Assembly: GCA_030374765.1 (NCBI GenBank)
Contig: JARGXX010000040.1
Location: forward strand, 124,001 to 188,000
Length of the DNA: 64,000 nt
Direction: 5' to 3'
DNA from: Agarophyton chilense
Lineage: Eukaryota; Rhodophyta; Florideophyceae; Gracilariales; Gracilariaceae
Of the stretch, positions 39,992 through 51,480 are shown one piece after another. Made by a program: the position numbers and the translations under genes. Each line of letters opens with the position of its first letter. The first letter of the stretch is position 1. The notes below the pieces were generated by a model. That model ran no database searches. It was not told the DNA's origin and was given only the letters and a program-made list of their open reading frames with translations.

Positions 39992-40702
39992 TTATCGCAA
40001 TTGCCTAATCTGTGCCTCGGTGATGGACACAATTCCCGACTCTCTTTTGCCTTCAGTGAGTCCGGCGAACGGGCTGTCCTGCTTCAGCCCGGTAAATACT
40101 TCGAGTGGATATCGATTCTTCAATCGCTTCAACGGGGAGTTATTCAGTGCTGACTGCACCGGTGACACCACACTGGGCCATGAGGCGAATGGAAGCTGAA
40201 ACTCTGACAGTAGTGCTTTTGCCGCTCTTGATAGCTCTCTGCACACTACATCAACTATGCCGTTGCTCCAAGATGCGTAGGACAGGGTGTAGTATGCTGA
40301 CTGTGCAAATGATCCTTGAGACTACGTGTCACTGTGTTCTTAAAATGACTGGCTTGATAGGAGACCCATATCCTCGAAGTTCCGAAGGCGGCCAACCATT
40401 TTATAAGAAGTTCAGCGGTTACTTCAGCCGTTGCTTCGGTTGTAGGTACGAGCCATAGATAGCCAGAGAAATCGTTTTTGATCACCAGGACGTAGATGTG
40501 ATGTTTTTCTCCTTTTCCAATATAGCAGTAGTCGAAATGGATTACTTCGTTGGGTTTTGTAGAGTGAATTGCAAACCATACAGGCCTTCGCACGGTAAAT
40601 ATTGGTCGAATAGCGAGGCAGTGGATACAGGATGCCACGGAGTCGTTCACATATTTGTCCATACAGTCCCACCAGAAGTGTGTCTCGATGTCTGCCTTTC
40701 AC
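39992..40702 (-). pseudogene. Gypsy integrase zinc finger and core, copy B
   Basis: The core reads CIHC, then VIHFDYCYIGKGEKHHIYVL with the first Asp, then IWVSYQASHFKNT where the second catalytic Asp is Tyr, then SWSNGIVDVVCREL where Glu is replaced by Asp. Copy A keeps Glu. The remaining core continues as AALLSEF-like residues to 39,992. Confidence 0.65.
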
Positions 40703-40904
40703 ACTTCCTTTGCTCTGTGTCCTGTGGATCCGGTGTGTGCTGCGCTTAAAACTATTAGCTTACAAAGTGTCCCTAACTTCCGAACCCATATAAGCCCTCA
40801 ACTGTTTCGCCAAATGCCTTGATTCTGCTTTAAACTGCCTGGTGGCTTCTCTGGACTGCTACGTTGTGTGTGGCGCCATGAGAACAGTCTCGCATGCCCT
40901 CAGA

Positions 40905-41511
40905 GTGGCTACTTTGACTTTGTCAGGACTTTTTAAGGCCCAACGTGTCATAATATCAGCCCAAACATTCCGTTTCTCCGGTAAATGCTGTATGATATAC
41001 CTGAAACGTTTGAGCTTCATTGCCCATCTCATTAGCTTGCTAGCCGTGTGGCGTTATGTGCCGGGGGTGCAATTGTGTCTTCTTTCGTGTCTCTGTAGGA
41101 TACACCACTGTAGTTACCCTTCTCAGTAGGTACACCGAGGCGGATGATACGCATACCATTGATCGCCGGGCCGACGTTCTCGAGGTGGTCGTCTAAGTTG
41201 AATTGTATTTCATTGAGCAGGGGGCGTCCAAGAATCACCCCTTTCATACTCTGATCCGTAATGAAGAACTCTAATCCATGCGGAAGTATAAGTATCTTGG
41301 TCCTGAGCAGGGTTTTAACTAGGGGCACCGCCACCCTTTGCTTTGATGTGAACACCATGAGGGCTTCTTCATTGCTCTCAAAAGCAGTCTCGAGTTCGAT
41401 GGACTCAGGGAAATTGATGACTTCCAAGTTGCTTCCTGCAATGACTTGCTTCATCAAGTCTTTTGATATAGCACTGTAGTCGGCACCAGAGTCTCTAAGT
41501 GTGACTGCTGC
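40905..41511 (-). pseudogene. Gypsy protease joined to RNase H end, copy B
   Basis: Protease active site DSGADYSAIS at about 41,490-41,461 is intact, followed by MMKQVIAGSNLEVINFPESI and VILGRPLLNEIQFNLDDHL. It ends at 41,032; a frame change then gives KLMRWAMKLKRFRYIIQHLP and N-V-W-A-D, the end of RNase H. The RT domain is deleted. The junction matches copy A base for base around GCCACACGGCTAGCAAGC. Confidence 0.75.
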
Positions 41512-41535
41512 GCCTCTTTCGTCGAGTAAAATGTT

Positions 41536-41949
41536 TTACCTTTCATTGCTGCTCGGTTGGCTTGATAAACGGGCGACTTTGATGCTCCTCTTCCCCTGCT
41601 TCTCTGCAAATAAATCGTCCAGGAGCTGCTTCCGTTCATCAGCGAAGGTAATACTACATTCTTGGATACGGTGCTTTTTGTCGCAGTTCCTGTTCAGGCA
41701 AGGCCTCGTCCACACAGTACCGTCTGCGGCGGTTTTCTGTGCTCCTGAGTTCGAAGAATCTCGTTTCGAACGTTTGCAACTGCGCTCTATATCTTCGGGT
41801 TCACTCTTCTTCGAAACGTTTCCTCCGTCGCGCTCGTGGCTCCGCTTTATCTGCGCTCGTGCAGTTTCGCCGTTATGTACTTCGACGGAAAGAGCGCTGG
41901 CGCGTTTCATAAAATAGGATATGCTTGCCTTCTTGTAATGCAATGACAT
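41536..41949 (-). pseudogene. Gypsy Gag nucleocapsid, copy B
   Basis: 137 codons: charged linker (SHERDGGNVSKKSEPEDIER) then CLNRNCDKKHRIQEC, a CX4CX3HX4C knuckle, then a basic tail. The apparent start lies inside the 446-bp repeat, so the original N-terminal capsid part is missing. Confidence 0.6.
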
Positions 41950-42379
41950 GTGGGTCAGCGTACGGGTCTCGACTGGTGGTAGCGTGGTAGACCGGGTCCT
42001 AAGGTTCGAATTCTTGATGGCGGCACTCCCAGGGTACTTGGTGCAATGGGCTAGCGTTTACTGCGTATTGCTACAAGTTGGAGCAAAAATAACGATGGCT
42101 TGAAGACTAATTAATACAACTAATATACCAAAGGGGGTTCTTTAGTATCCTAACGGTGCCCACCTTCATCTAAGGGAGAAGTGTCGCTCGAGCCAAGAGA
42201 ATAGTACTGGCGAGGCGCTGGGATCTCCCTGACACTGTAATGATAATGTATGACATTAATTAAAATAAATTAATAATCTGCCTGAGTCCAGCTGAGGTCG
42301 GCCAGTGGACGTGGCGTCTGTAAGATCCCTCAGGGCCCGGCAGCTTACAGGGCTCAACCGTTATCGTCGCTTCTTCACA
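41934..42379. repeat. 446-bp LTR-like repeat, copy B
   Basis: Partner of 7634-8078 and 35,224-35,669, TG…CA ends. See copy A. Confidence 0.65.
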
Positions 42380-42811
42380 TATCTCCCTCCTTAGAATTCG
42401 GCCATTACGGCGAAGTCAAGATGGCCTCATCATTGACGGAGAGGACGCGATCTCTTCGTCGCTCCCAGTACCATTGGGCGCGACGGGACGTCGCGTGGTC
42501 ATCGCATGCGGGGATGCGACGAAGCGTGAGCTGACAATTGGCGCCGAAGGAAAATTAATTTGCTTAAGGACTGAAACTCCCGCGCGCCGTAGACACTGGC
42601 CATAGGTACATCGCCGGCGTATTCCTCGTGGCGCGGTATCCCGGTGGTCCCTTGACTTATTCTCCCCTGACCGTCATTGGGGCCTTCCTTAGTCTTTGCT
42701 CTTCCTTTGGCGACCCTCTGCGCTTCGTTGACCGTGGTTTACGCCTTTCAGTACGTTCAGGTCAATTCCATTCGTCTTTTCATCGCGGTAATTTTTCATT
42801 AGTCGCGCGCG

Positions 42812-43303
42812 ATGCTGAACTCCCGTTATAAGCCCGTCGGATACGCTATTCTCCCTCCCGAAAATGTCGCTTCCGTCGGCTCTCCTATCCATTTCCCGGC
42901 TGACCAGCCTGTGGGGAGCGGCGTTATGGCTTCGAAAAACCAAACGGGGAGCTCCTCGGGATACCAAGTGGCTTACGAACGTCACGGGGACTACTACGAC
43001 CATACAGTCGGACGGAATCCGCGGGTAGTGCGTCATATCATTCTTCCGTACTCAGTAGAAGAATCCTAAAGGTTCGGTCATATGTATCTCGGTGCCCGAA
43101 GGTTTTCCAAAATACCCGAATTTTGGAAGGGCAGCATGAATGCGCCCAGCGTCTCGTAATATAACCGATGCTTTCATTGTCCTGTGGATCTACGTTCGGC
43201 GACGCTATATCGCACCCTAATCCAAGCGGACATGCCGTGCGTCCGCTACGAGGAGGAAGCCGAATACCAGTTCAGGGTGACCAAACTCCTTTCGGACCTA
43301 TAA
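42812..43303 (+). pseudogene. Broken partner of the 8511-9002 ORF
   Basis: Same length (164 codons) and ATG. A TAA at about 43,067 (CAA in copy A) and further stops interrupt it. The first 85 codons stay open (YKPVGYAILPPENVASVG). Most differences keep the frame length, which hints that it was coding before the duplication decayed. Confidence 0.45.
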
Positions 43304-43440
43304 ACGGAGTTCATCCCGCCTCATATGCGATTTACTCCGGCGGGTCACAACCTTTTGGCGCTTATATGCTTCCGGCCGCTGTATGACCGCCTGTTTTTGG
43401 ATGTCTAATAGGGTCTATCGGAACGAGATAAACGAGCCCG

Positions 43441-44022
43441 TGTCGTACAATCTCCTCTGGGGTCTGCTACTGTCTTGTCTCAGGAGCGTGCTGACGCTCA
43501 ACGTCAGAAGGTAGACATGATAAAGATTGATGGTAACAGGGCACCGTGAAAACCCGCAGGGGCAAACGGCGGGGCAACTAGCCTACACCGTGTAGGTGAA
43601 CGATGGTAGGCGTCTACGCGCGGTAAAACCTATATGGTACTTGAGAAACAATGAACCAAAAGGTATAGTCGTGACCCAAGTAGTGCCTGTGTTTATCAGA
43701 CTAGGGTGGAGGAGGTGCAGTTCCTTATATGCAGTGTACTGCACCCTCCAGATCACCCGGAAGGTGCCAGCAAGGCACGGTCTTTGACCTAGTGTCAGAG
43801 ACCTGGCCAGCACTGGCTACAGTGCCAGGTGGCCACTCCACTACTGAATTACTCACAATCACTCAACCAGAAGGTACATTTCAACACTACACGTGGCTGA
43901 GAACACCTAGATGGTAACTCGTCCGGAGCTGCGTGGCCGATGATCCCTCGCATTCATTACCTACAAGGTCAGTGTAGTATATCGACAACCTCAAAGGTCA
44001 AACCTTCTGCCACTATACGACA
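43441..44022 (-). repeat. gypsy 3-prime LTR
   Basis: 582 bp, TG…CA. The minus-strand purine tract AGGAAGGGGGTC abuts it at 44,023-44,034 as the likely PPT. It contains six ACC-N5-GGT dyads (for example 43,587-43,597 and 43,628-43,638). Confidence 0.95.
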
Positions 44023-44769
44023 GACCCCCTTCCTACCCGTGAGACACGCCCCGTGTCTCCTTCCATCAAACCATAAAGGTATAGCGAGCGACAGCGGCCC
44101 GGGCATCGGAGTGGTATCCGCCAGCGGTTGCTCACGGTGCGCGACGCGCGATCCCTTGTGGTTCAAAACTCGGTGCCAGTGTCGGTTGGGGAGTGCGAGT
44201 GACGACGGCGGCGGACGAATTGAGCGACAACCATCCAGGTAGGGACTGTGGTGAGGACGATGCAGTGTCAATAGAGCGCTCGCGGACACCTTTTCGGCAG
44301 TTGGACCCTGCGTGCTTGCAATTCTGCTTCTGCATAGCCCACCGTTTAACCAAGTTGGTATCGCACCTTTCTCGGTTGCTCAAACTTAATATTCCTCCTA
44401 GGTACCTGCGCGTGCCGTTCCGCCTGGGTGTTACCACGGCTCGACAACCCTTCAGGTATTGCTGCCCTTAATTGGCGGCATCGCGACCGTAACCGTGCTG
44501 TGCAGCTTTCCTTGAAGGTTTACTGGCTTCTCGACCTTTAAGGTTTCTTCTACCTTTTAATGATTGATTCTTGGCGCCTGTTGGGCCTGAGCCTGCGTCG
44601 ATACAACCATTGAGGTATTGACCTGGGTCCGTGGCGGAAGCTTCCGGTTGTGAGACCTAATTGGTGTTGAGCGGCCCCGTTGGTAATCGCGCGACGTTTC
44701 TCGGGTTTTTCATTCCGGTTTACCTTTAAGTCTATCACAGGATCGCGACGCCTCCACGCGTGGGTGTGA

Positions 44770-45366
44770 ACCCATTCGGTGCCACGTCGACGCACCTCGC
44801 GCCGCATCGTGGATTCGCTACCGAAACCTCGAAGGGGTGGGTCGTCTCCATACGCAGCACCAGCGCTCGAGAGACGTGAGGAGCCGGTTACCATTGAGGT
44901 TGAAGAATTAGACGATTCCGAGGGGATTGATACCCCTGAAGTTATGCCTTTAAGGTCGGATTGGTCCCGCTCCACGATACCTCAAAGATCTGAAACCTCT
45001 CGCGCCCGTACGATGGCAACTGTTGTACCTGAACGGTCGATGTCGGTACTACCGGAAAGGTTGGATACGTTTGCCGTCTCTTCGGAACGTACTGAGGAGG
45101 CCTCACCTCAGAAGGGTAAATACCCCCTGGAGGATACTCGCCGATTTGGTTACAAGAACATCGTTCAGGGGACCGATTATACCGTGAAGGATTTGGACTC
45201 GTATCTCGAGCAGAGCGAGAATTACCATTGGGATTTCCATCAGGGTTGGGAGGTTTTTGATCGTGCGACTTGGAAGATTGTGCCTCGCCACGCCCAATAC
45301 TATCCCGGGGAGCCTCCTATTCATGGAGCTCCCGCGAGCCCCGAACCATATCAAGGTACTGTGTAG
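44770..45366 (+). CDS. Antisense ORF 1 of the gypsy element
   Basis: The frame opens after a TGA at 44,767, with GTG at 44,779 and first ATG about 44,944, and stops at TAG 45,364. It is Arg-rich at the start (RRRTSRRIVDSLPKPRRG), then acidic (VTIEVEELDDSEGIDTPE), then an aromatic part (DSYLEQSENYHWDFHQGWEV). It lies on the strand opposite to pol, between integrase and the 3-prime LTR. Antisense ORFs at this place are known in some plant gypsy lineages; no match is recognised. It may be broken and join with ORF 2. Confidence 0.45.
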   Translation, partial: THSVPRRRTSRRIVDSLPKPRRGGSSPYAAPALERREEPVTIEVEELDDSEGIDTPEVMPLRSDWSRSTIPQRSETSRARTMATVVPERSMSVLPERLDTFAVSSERTEEASPQKGKYPLEDTRRFGYKNIVQGTDYTVKDLDSYLEQSENYHWDFHQGWEVFDRATWKIVPRHAQYYPGEPPIHGAPASPEPYQGTV

Positions 45367-45440
45367 ACACCTGTTGGTCGATATGCTGGTCCCTTCCCGT
45401 CCGAGCCGTTACCTCAAGGTCGTAAGTCGCCCCTACGGGT

Positions 45441-45965
45441 ATGACTCCTACTCAACCGAGCTCCTCGCGGGTTGCTGGTCCAGTTCGATCTCTTTTGGAG
45501 GGTATTACTAATCATCCGCCTCACCCTATGATGAATTCTCCGGCCGTGGTTGGTTTATTAGCTCGAATTCGCCGGGCTTGCGTCACCAACTTTCAAAGGG
45601 CTGGGCCTACCTCTGTGGTTGCTGCATTAACACTCCTTGAAGGTTTGCCGCCGTACCATACGAAATACATGAAGACGCTGAACCAACTTGGTGAGTTAAG
45701 GAATCAGTTTCCGTTGGACATGTACCAATTGGCCACCCGTCAGGTTTCCATTCTGGCCAGCGTCTCTGCTGCTGCGCCATCTGATCCTTTGACAGATCCC
45801 TTTCTAGGTGCTAACTTAAACCCTGCGGTTTTGCAACCCGCTCTGGCGGGTCCTCTCGTTCAACCTATGTTGGTTTCAACTCCTCTCCCCAGTAGCGGGG
45901 CTACCGCTCCTTCGCTACCTCCTATGTCGATGGCTCCTAGCAATCCTGCCAGTTCTCCTTCGTGA
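45441..45965 (+). CDS. Antisense ORF 2 of the gypsy element
   Basis: ATG 45,441, TGA 45,963-45,965, 174 codons. The central part looks folded and helical (VVGLLARIRRACVTNFQRAG, VVAALTLLEGLPPYHTKYMK, LNQLGELRNQFPLDMYQLAT). The C-terminal 60 residues are Pro/Ser/Ala-rich. It is in a different frame from ORF 1. It ends five bases before the end of the integrase frame, so the two genes are convergent and abut. Role unknown; a DNA-binding partner for the dyad array is a possibility only. Confidence 0.5.
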   Translation: MTPTQPSSSRVAGPVRSLLEGITNHPPHPMMNSPAVVGLLARIRRACVTNFQRAGPTSVVAALTLLEGLPPYHTKYMKTLNQLGELRNQFPLDMYQLATRQVSILASVSAAAPSDPLTDPFLGANLNPAVLQPALAGPLVQPMLVSTPLPSSGATAPSLPPMSMAPSNPASSPS

Positions 45966-45969
45966 GTAC

Positions 45970-48953
45970 TCAATAAAACGGGTCCTCCGAGGGTCGATCG
46001 CGTAGAGCTACAGCTCTGGGCTTTCGGGCTGAGTTGCCTACCTCAATGCGATGTTGAACCGTTTCAGGTGCTACTGTAATACGGTCAATTGAAATCGTAT
46101 TCGGTATTACATCTTTTTCAACCGTAAAGGTGTGGTCTGATGCGTTCAATACCGTATAAGGTCCCACTGACTTCGGTAGAAGCTTCGAATTGATATCTCT
46201 ATCAATAGCTTCATCGTCCGCTCCATCACCCGGTCGTGGTCTTTTACCAGAAGGTAGGTTGTCTATATAGATATATTGTCCCGAAGATTCAGAGGCCTCT
46301 TTGGTTACCCTACGGTCGTAGTCGGCCTTACACCGCTTCTGGGCTGCAGTGAGGCGGCTCTCTGCATTTTTGAGAGCCCTCCTCAACCTCACAAGGGTAT
46401 TTCGCTTGACCTGGGCAGGGGTCAGTGCGCCAGCTGCAGTGCTGGTGGTATGATCTCCCTGCACTACAATACCTGGGTGGTGTCGCGAAAGAACCAAATC
46501 AAAGGGAGTGGTCTGCGTTGACCGGTGTACCTGAAGATTATATGAGTAGGTGAGCGGTTGCACCGGCTCATCCCAACCAGTTTGGTGCTCTTCCGTATAG
46601 TGTCGTAGCCTTGATACCAATGTGTGGTTAAAGCGCTCGACCGGTCCGTTCGTCTGCGGGTGGTAGGCAGTAGTGAAATAGTGCTTGATACCCAAGTACC
46701 CAAGAGGTTACAGACTGCTTCGAAGAACTTCAATGCCAGGTTTGAACCATTATCGGTAAGTAAGTACAGTGGTGCACCATACGGGTAGACCCAATTGTTG
46801 AGGAACGCGATCGCCGGCGTTGTTAAGTTCGTATCCTTTAAAGTAATCGCTCCCGTGAGCTTCGAGATCCTGTCGGTGATCACTAGAATGTGCTGATACC
46901 CATTCTTGGTCTTGGGAAGTGGTCCTAGAAGGCCTTTCGCAACAAACTCCAGCCGACCCGCTGCTGGAAACAGCTTGAGGTATTTTCGATGCTTTCGAAT
47001 ACCACCGCGGTTACGAACATAGGATTCGCATTGACCTACAAAGGTATAGATATCATGGGCCATATGAGGCCAGTAGAACTGTTGCCTCAAGGTGTAATAT
47101 ATCCTGGTGGCACCGGGGTGTCCCAATAGTCGCGGGTAGTGCGCGAGATACAAGACTCTCGGGCGAAGCGCTTTCGGAACCACCTTTTGAAGGTCACCAT
47201 CCAAGGTTGACCTTCTCACGATGTACCCATTGTGGTCCGCATCGAATTGTGATCCTTTGAAACCAATTTGGTCATCCATGGTTCTGCAGTACGCATCCTG
47301 GACCTGTTCTCGTAGGCATTCCTCTCGGGTTACGGGCATGAAGTTCGTTTCCTCTAGGGTCGGTATCTGCGTTGCCATGTCGTTGTTCCGCAAAGCACCA
47401 TTTTCAGGTAAGTACCAACATTCTTCTAGGTGTTCGCCGGTACCATTTTGGTTTGATGATACCCAAAAGCAAGGGATGTCATCGTCCGCAGGTTCTGTCT
47501 CTAACTCTGAGGAGTTTAAGCGTGACATAGCATCAGCTATGTTGTGCTTGATACCTGGACGGTATTGTCCGTAGTATTCAAACTCCGTCAGTCTCAACCT
47601 CCAACGGGCAAGTCTACCAGACGCCTCTGCGAGTCCGAGGATCCACTTTAAGGCGTTGTGGTCCGTGTGCAACGTAAAGCGCTCACCATACAGGTATGGA
47701 CGGAGCATCAACATGCTCCACACTACTGCGAGACATTCCTTCTCGGTTACGGTGTAGTTCTGCTCCGCCTCATTAATAGCGTGGCTGCAGTCCTCTATAG
47801 GTAGTTTGTCTTCGTTGTGCTGCTCCTGCATGAGACAACATCCAATTTGAGCATGGGATGCATCCGTATCCAGCGTGTACGGTAGACCTGTTTTCGGTAA
47901 CGACAAGATTGGCGGGGACAAAAGCGCTCGTTTCAATTCCTCAAAGGTATCCATTTCGTCGTTCGATAGATTCTGAAACCGTTCAGGTTCACCTTTCTGG
48001 AGCTTCTTGTTGAGGGGAGCCGCTATTTTCGCGAATCCCTTCACGAAGCGACGATAGACGTTGCATAAACCTATTATGGATCGTACGTCTGTCTGGTATC
48101 GTGGCACTTTGACCTTCTGTACGGCTCTAGTGTTACTCGGCGCAACCTCTAGGGTACCAGGGCTTATGATGTGGCCCAGGTAATCAACCGTTCTGGTAAA
48201 GAAGACGCATTTGCGTAGCTTCAGCGTCACCCCCGCCTTAGCTAGGAGGATTAGTACGGTGCGCACGTGAGAAAAATGCTCTTCTACCGATTTGGAGTAG
48301 ATGATTACATCATCGATGTATACCAAGGCGGTTGTCCACTTACCCTTCGAAAGGATGATGTCCAGCGCCCTTTGAAAGGTGGCTGGAGCATTGCGCAACC
48401 CAAATGGCATCCACGTGAAGCGAAACAAACCTGAATGCCACTTGAAGGTCGTTTTTTCTCGATCTGCCTCACCTACAGGTACCTGCCAATAACCACAATT
48501 GGCATCCAACATGGTAAATATCTGCGCATCTCCCATGGAGTCGATGCACTCATCCATTCTAGGTATTGGGTACGAATCCCTGACAATCACGCTATTGACC
48601 CTTCTGTAGTCCACACAGAACCTCATACGGTTATACCCTTTCTTCTGAACCAGAACCATGGGACTAGCCCAATCTGCGTTGGCTAGTTCAATTACACCTT
48701 CTTGGAGCATTCGCTCCATTTCTTTGAGTTCTACTTCTCTCGCATTCTGACCTGCACGGTATGGTTGCTGATAAATAGGCTTCGAGTCAGGGAGGAGCTC
48801 GATGCGATGCTGTGTGGCCTTTATTTGGCCCAGATGGCCTGACCACGTCGTTTTGAACTCCTCCAGAAGGTCGATAATACGGCCCCGCAGTTCGCCGTTT
48901 TCTTCACCGATCTGGACTGCATCTTCCTATTGCTTCTCAGGGTCAGGTTCATC
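45970..48953 (-). pseudogene. gypsy pol: RT, RNase H and integrase
   Basis: RT: RMRFCVDYRRVNSVIVRDSY, FTWMPFGLRNAPATFQRAL and the active site LVYIDDVIIYS, all intact. RNase H: YTLDTDASHAQIG, VTEKECLAVVW, LHTDHNALKWI, all catalytic acids present. Integrase: His-His-Cys kept but the second Cys of the zinc site is Tyr (CESY). The first catalytic Asp is Gly (FVAKGLLGPLP; GGC at 46,932-46,934), the second is present (LLTDNGSN), and Glu is present (HPQTNGPVERFNH). An 8-base tandem duplication (TGGGTACT, about 46,690-46,710) shifts the frame before the Glu. The C-terminal part contains SVGPYTVLNASDHTFTVEKD. The RT N-terminal part extends to about 48,925, where a TAG and a TAA lie in frame. Confidence 0.9.
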
Positions 48954-49904
48954 TTACTTGTCTACCGATTCCTTATCGGTTAGCTCTGATTTCAAGTTGG
49001 TGTTTATCGATACCTTTGCGGTTGTGGACGCATTTGCGCACCCCCCTTCCTTATCGGAGGTGACCTTGCCGAGATCAGTGTGAGCTACGGTGAATTCCCC
49101 TTGTGGTGCCGGTAGTGCGATGCCTACATTGGTATTTTTCGGCAACTTCACGTCGTCACTGCTGAAGTTGCTGAGACACGCCTTAAAGGGTTGATTTGGG
49201 ATGTTGTAGACAATCCCGTTGGCCATCAAGGTGAGATATCGATGTGCTAATCCCGGATGGTTTTCTAGTATGACCAGCCCGGGGGTCGCATACGACACCG
49301 GTACCAATACTTGGTGCATTAGCGGGATAACAACCTGTTTGGTAAGGCGCACTTTGTTGGAGACCGTTTCGGTGGATATCGTTTTCTTCGGTTTAAAGAA
49401 CCATCCCCGTTTGGTTTACGTATCACCTACAATAGCAATTCGTCCCCCGTGACGTAGGATGACGGTACGGGAACCAGGAAGGATTGCTTTGACATGTCTG
49501 TCAATGAAGTTCGTACCTACTAGGCAGTCTGTTGGTAAATGGTAGACAACAAAGAATTGCAGTCTTACCTTAAGGTGTCCGAGCTGCACCAAAGTGGTAA
49601 AAACACCTCAAAGGTTTAATGGGCACTCATTTGCATCCACCAGCGGGTTTTTGTCTGGAGGTCGGCTCAAGTTCCGCAGTACCGCCTCAGGTAGGACGCG
49701 GGAGTTCAGGACGTTTGGGCCGGCCCCGGTATTCAACACGCAGGTGACCGGAACCGCAAGGCGATCAGAGAAACACATTGAAGCACGTACTTTATAGTTG
49801 TTGTACTTCTTAAGACAAACCGGAACTGGTTGTGACGTGTTGTCTTCCACCTTCAAGGTTCTGGGTATCGATTGGCCTTCCAATTGAAGATTTCGTTCGG
49901 CCAT
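48954..49904 (-). pseudogene. gypsy aspartic protease and linker to RT
   Basis: Active site reads VLNTGAGPNVL, with Asn (AAT at 49,731-49,733) in place of the catalytic Asp. The second half is GTNFIDRHVKAILPGSRTVI, then a stretch typical of the region before gypsy RT (NQPFKACLSNFSSDDVKLPK). Stops interrupt it near 49,608, 49,420 and 48,954. Confidence 0.8.
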
Positions 49905-50549
49905 TACGCCAACCGTTCGGTGTTTTCCTCCTGCACGGGAGGGGTTGAGTCCAAGTTGGGTGTTCCCTCGATGGTATTGACCTGTACTGGTGTACGGGGT
50001 TGGAACCTATTTGGTGCTTGCGTTGAAGACTTATAGAGGCGTTGGTGATTCTGCATGCGAGCCTGAGTCAACTGGTCACTCATCGCTGGGGTGAATTAGC
50101 GCAATTGTTTGCCAAATGGTCTGTCGCAATACAGAACTAGCAAACGAGGCCTCTAGTTTGGGGGTCTCGCGTTACCATTGAGTGGGGCTTCGAAACCTGG
50201 TTGGTAGGAGCAGTGGCGTAGGATGTGGGTGGCGAGTTATGGGAGCTTGTTCCCTGCATCCTCTGCGAGCTCATTGCACTTGGCGGCGATTGTACCGAGT
50301 TTGGTGTACGCGTTGACGACCAATTCCCTACCGTCGAAAGTTTCGAGAACCGCCCCTGGGTCGCTACGAAGTGGATAGCGGTCCCTATAGGTACTTCGAT
50401 GTGCCAGCTACCCTCTGAGGTTGTGGTCTCTTCAAGTTCCAAGAAGGACCTTTTCGATTTTTCCTTCGAGGTTTGAGGCATGGCTGGTCTCTTTCCCAGC
50501 CGAAGGGTATCTCCAAGGCCCTGGGAGTATCGAACCAGCCCATTGTATT
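49905..50549 (-). pseudogene. gypsy Gag C-terminal part / Gag-protease linker
   Basis: A minus-strand frame of 114 codons (50,481-50,137) is Ser/Thr-rich, with SKRSFLELEETTTSEGSWHI. No zinc knuckle is recognised. Frames are interrupted. The region bridges capsid and protease. Confidence 0.4.
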
Positions 50550-51480
50550 CTACCTTTCGGTTAATGGCCAGGTAGTTGCGTACTGGGAACGGATCGCTTT
50601 GTCGACATTGTCAGCGAATAGCGACTTTAACCTAGAGGTAGTGAACACATTACCACAGCGGGTTGCCAGATTCCACAGCGCGAACGAAAACTTCGATTCG
50701 GTTTTCCCAGACCTTTGATGGTAGGAGAGGACTTCCGAATAAGCCTCTTGGATAACCTCATCGGTGGCGTATGTTTCCAAAAAGAAATTGACCACCTCTG
50801 GGTATGACTCCAACATCTCTGTGCTATCCTCATCCATCGCTAAGGTATTGCCGCGGAGCCTACCCTGCAGCAAGTAGTATGCTTGTCATTTCAGGTAAAA
50901 CTGAAATAGCCACATAGCAGCGCCCTCGGAAAAACCATTTTGGTCATATGCAAGCTTGAACTTCTGTAAAAACTCAATCACCGCAATAGGATCCGTACCT
51001 GTGAAGGTTGTGTCACCCATTTGGAAGCTGAGCTTCTTGTGGTGCTTAGTAATCTTCTGAGCAACCTCTTGGGTGTATTCAGACGACTTGTTGATCAACC
51101 GATAGTTCCTGTAGTCAACCGCTTTGGTGAACATATCGTTCAAGGGTTGGTGCACCTCCAGGTCTATTTCGGTGCCCGACTCAGAGTCGGACGACTCATT
51201 GTATCGCTTCTTACCTTTTTGGTTCTTTTTCGACTACTTCTTCGTCGACCTGTTCGGTTTTTTCTTCTTCTTACCTTGACGGTCATCATCCGACGATGAA
51301 CTCGTACCGGAACTGGAGTCCGACGAGTCCGGGTCTGAATCATCCCCTCGATTCTTTCCCGTCTTCGTCCTCCGCTTCTTACCCTTTCGGTTTCTTCGTC
51401 GCTCATCCAACGAGTCAGACGAATCTTCCTTGGGATTGTAGAGCAACGCCCAGTCAGGGGATACTTGAAGATGCAACTCA
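50550..51480 (-). pseudogene. gypsy Gag capsid region
   Basis: One frame, with TAG (about 51,232) and TGA (about 50,885) as the only stops. The N-terminal part is a Lys/Arg and Ser/Asp alternating segment (KNRGDDSDPDSSDSSSGTSS), followed by a helical capsid-like part: LNDMFTKAVDYRNYRLINKS, GTDPIAVIEFLQKFKLAYDQ, AAMWLFQFYLK, then EVVNFFLETYATDEVIQEAY and RSGKTESKFSFALWNLATRC. The hydrophobic spacing and FLxxFKxAxxxxGxSEGAA pattern fit Ty3/gypsy Gag. Confidence 0.7.

Larger units (their letters stand above)
39418..41933 (-). mobile_element. Decayed Ty3/gypsy chromovirus without reverse transcriptase, copy B
   Basis: Same structure and same protease/RNase H deletion junction as copy A (4999-7633), with better preserved frames. 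Order on the minus strand: Gag knuckle, protease, RNase H end, integrase, chromodomain. It is bounded at the 5-prime side by the 446-bp repeat copy B; no 3-prime LTR was found. Confidence 0.8.

Noticed and set aside
4999..41933. Copies A and B as evidence for an active RT-less gypsy family
   Set aside because: Both lie in the same segmental duplication, so the shared deletion is explained by copying of the segment.
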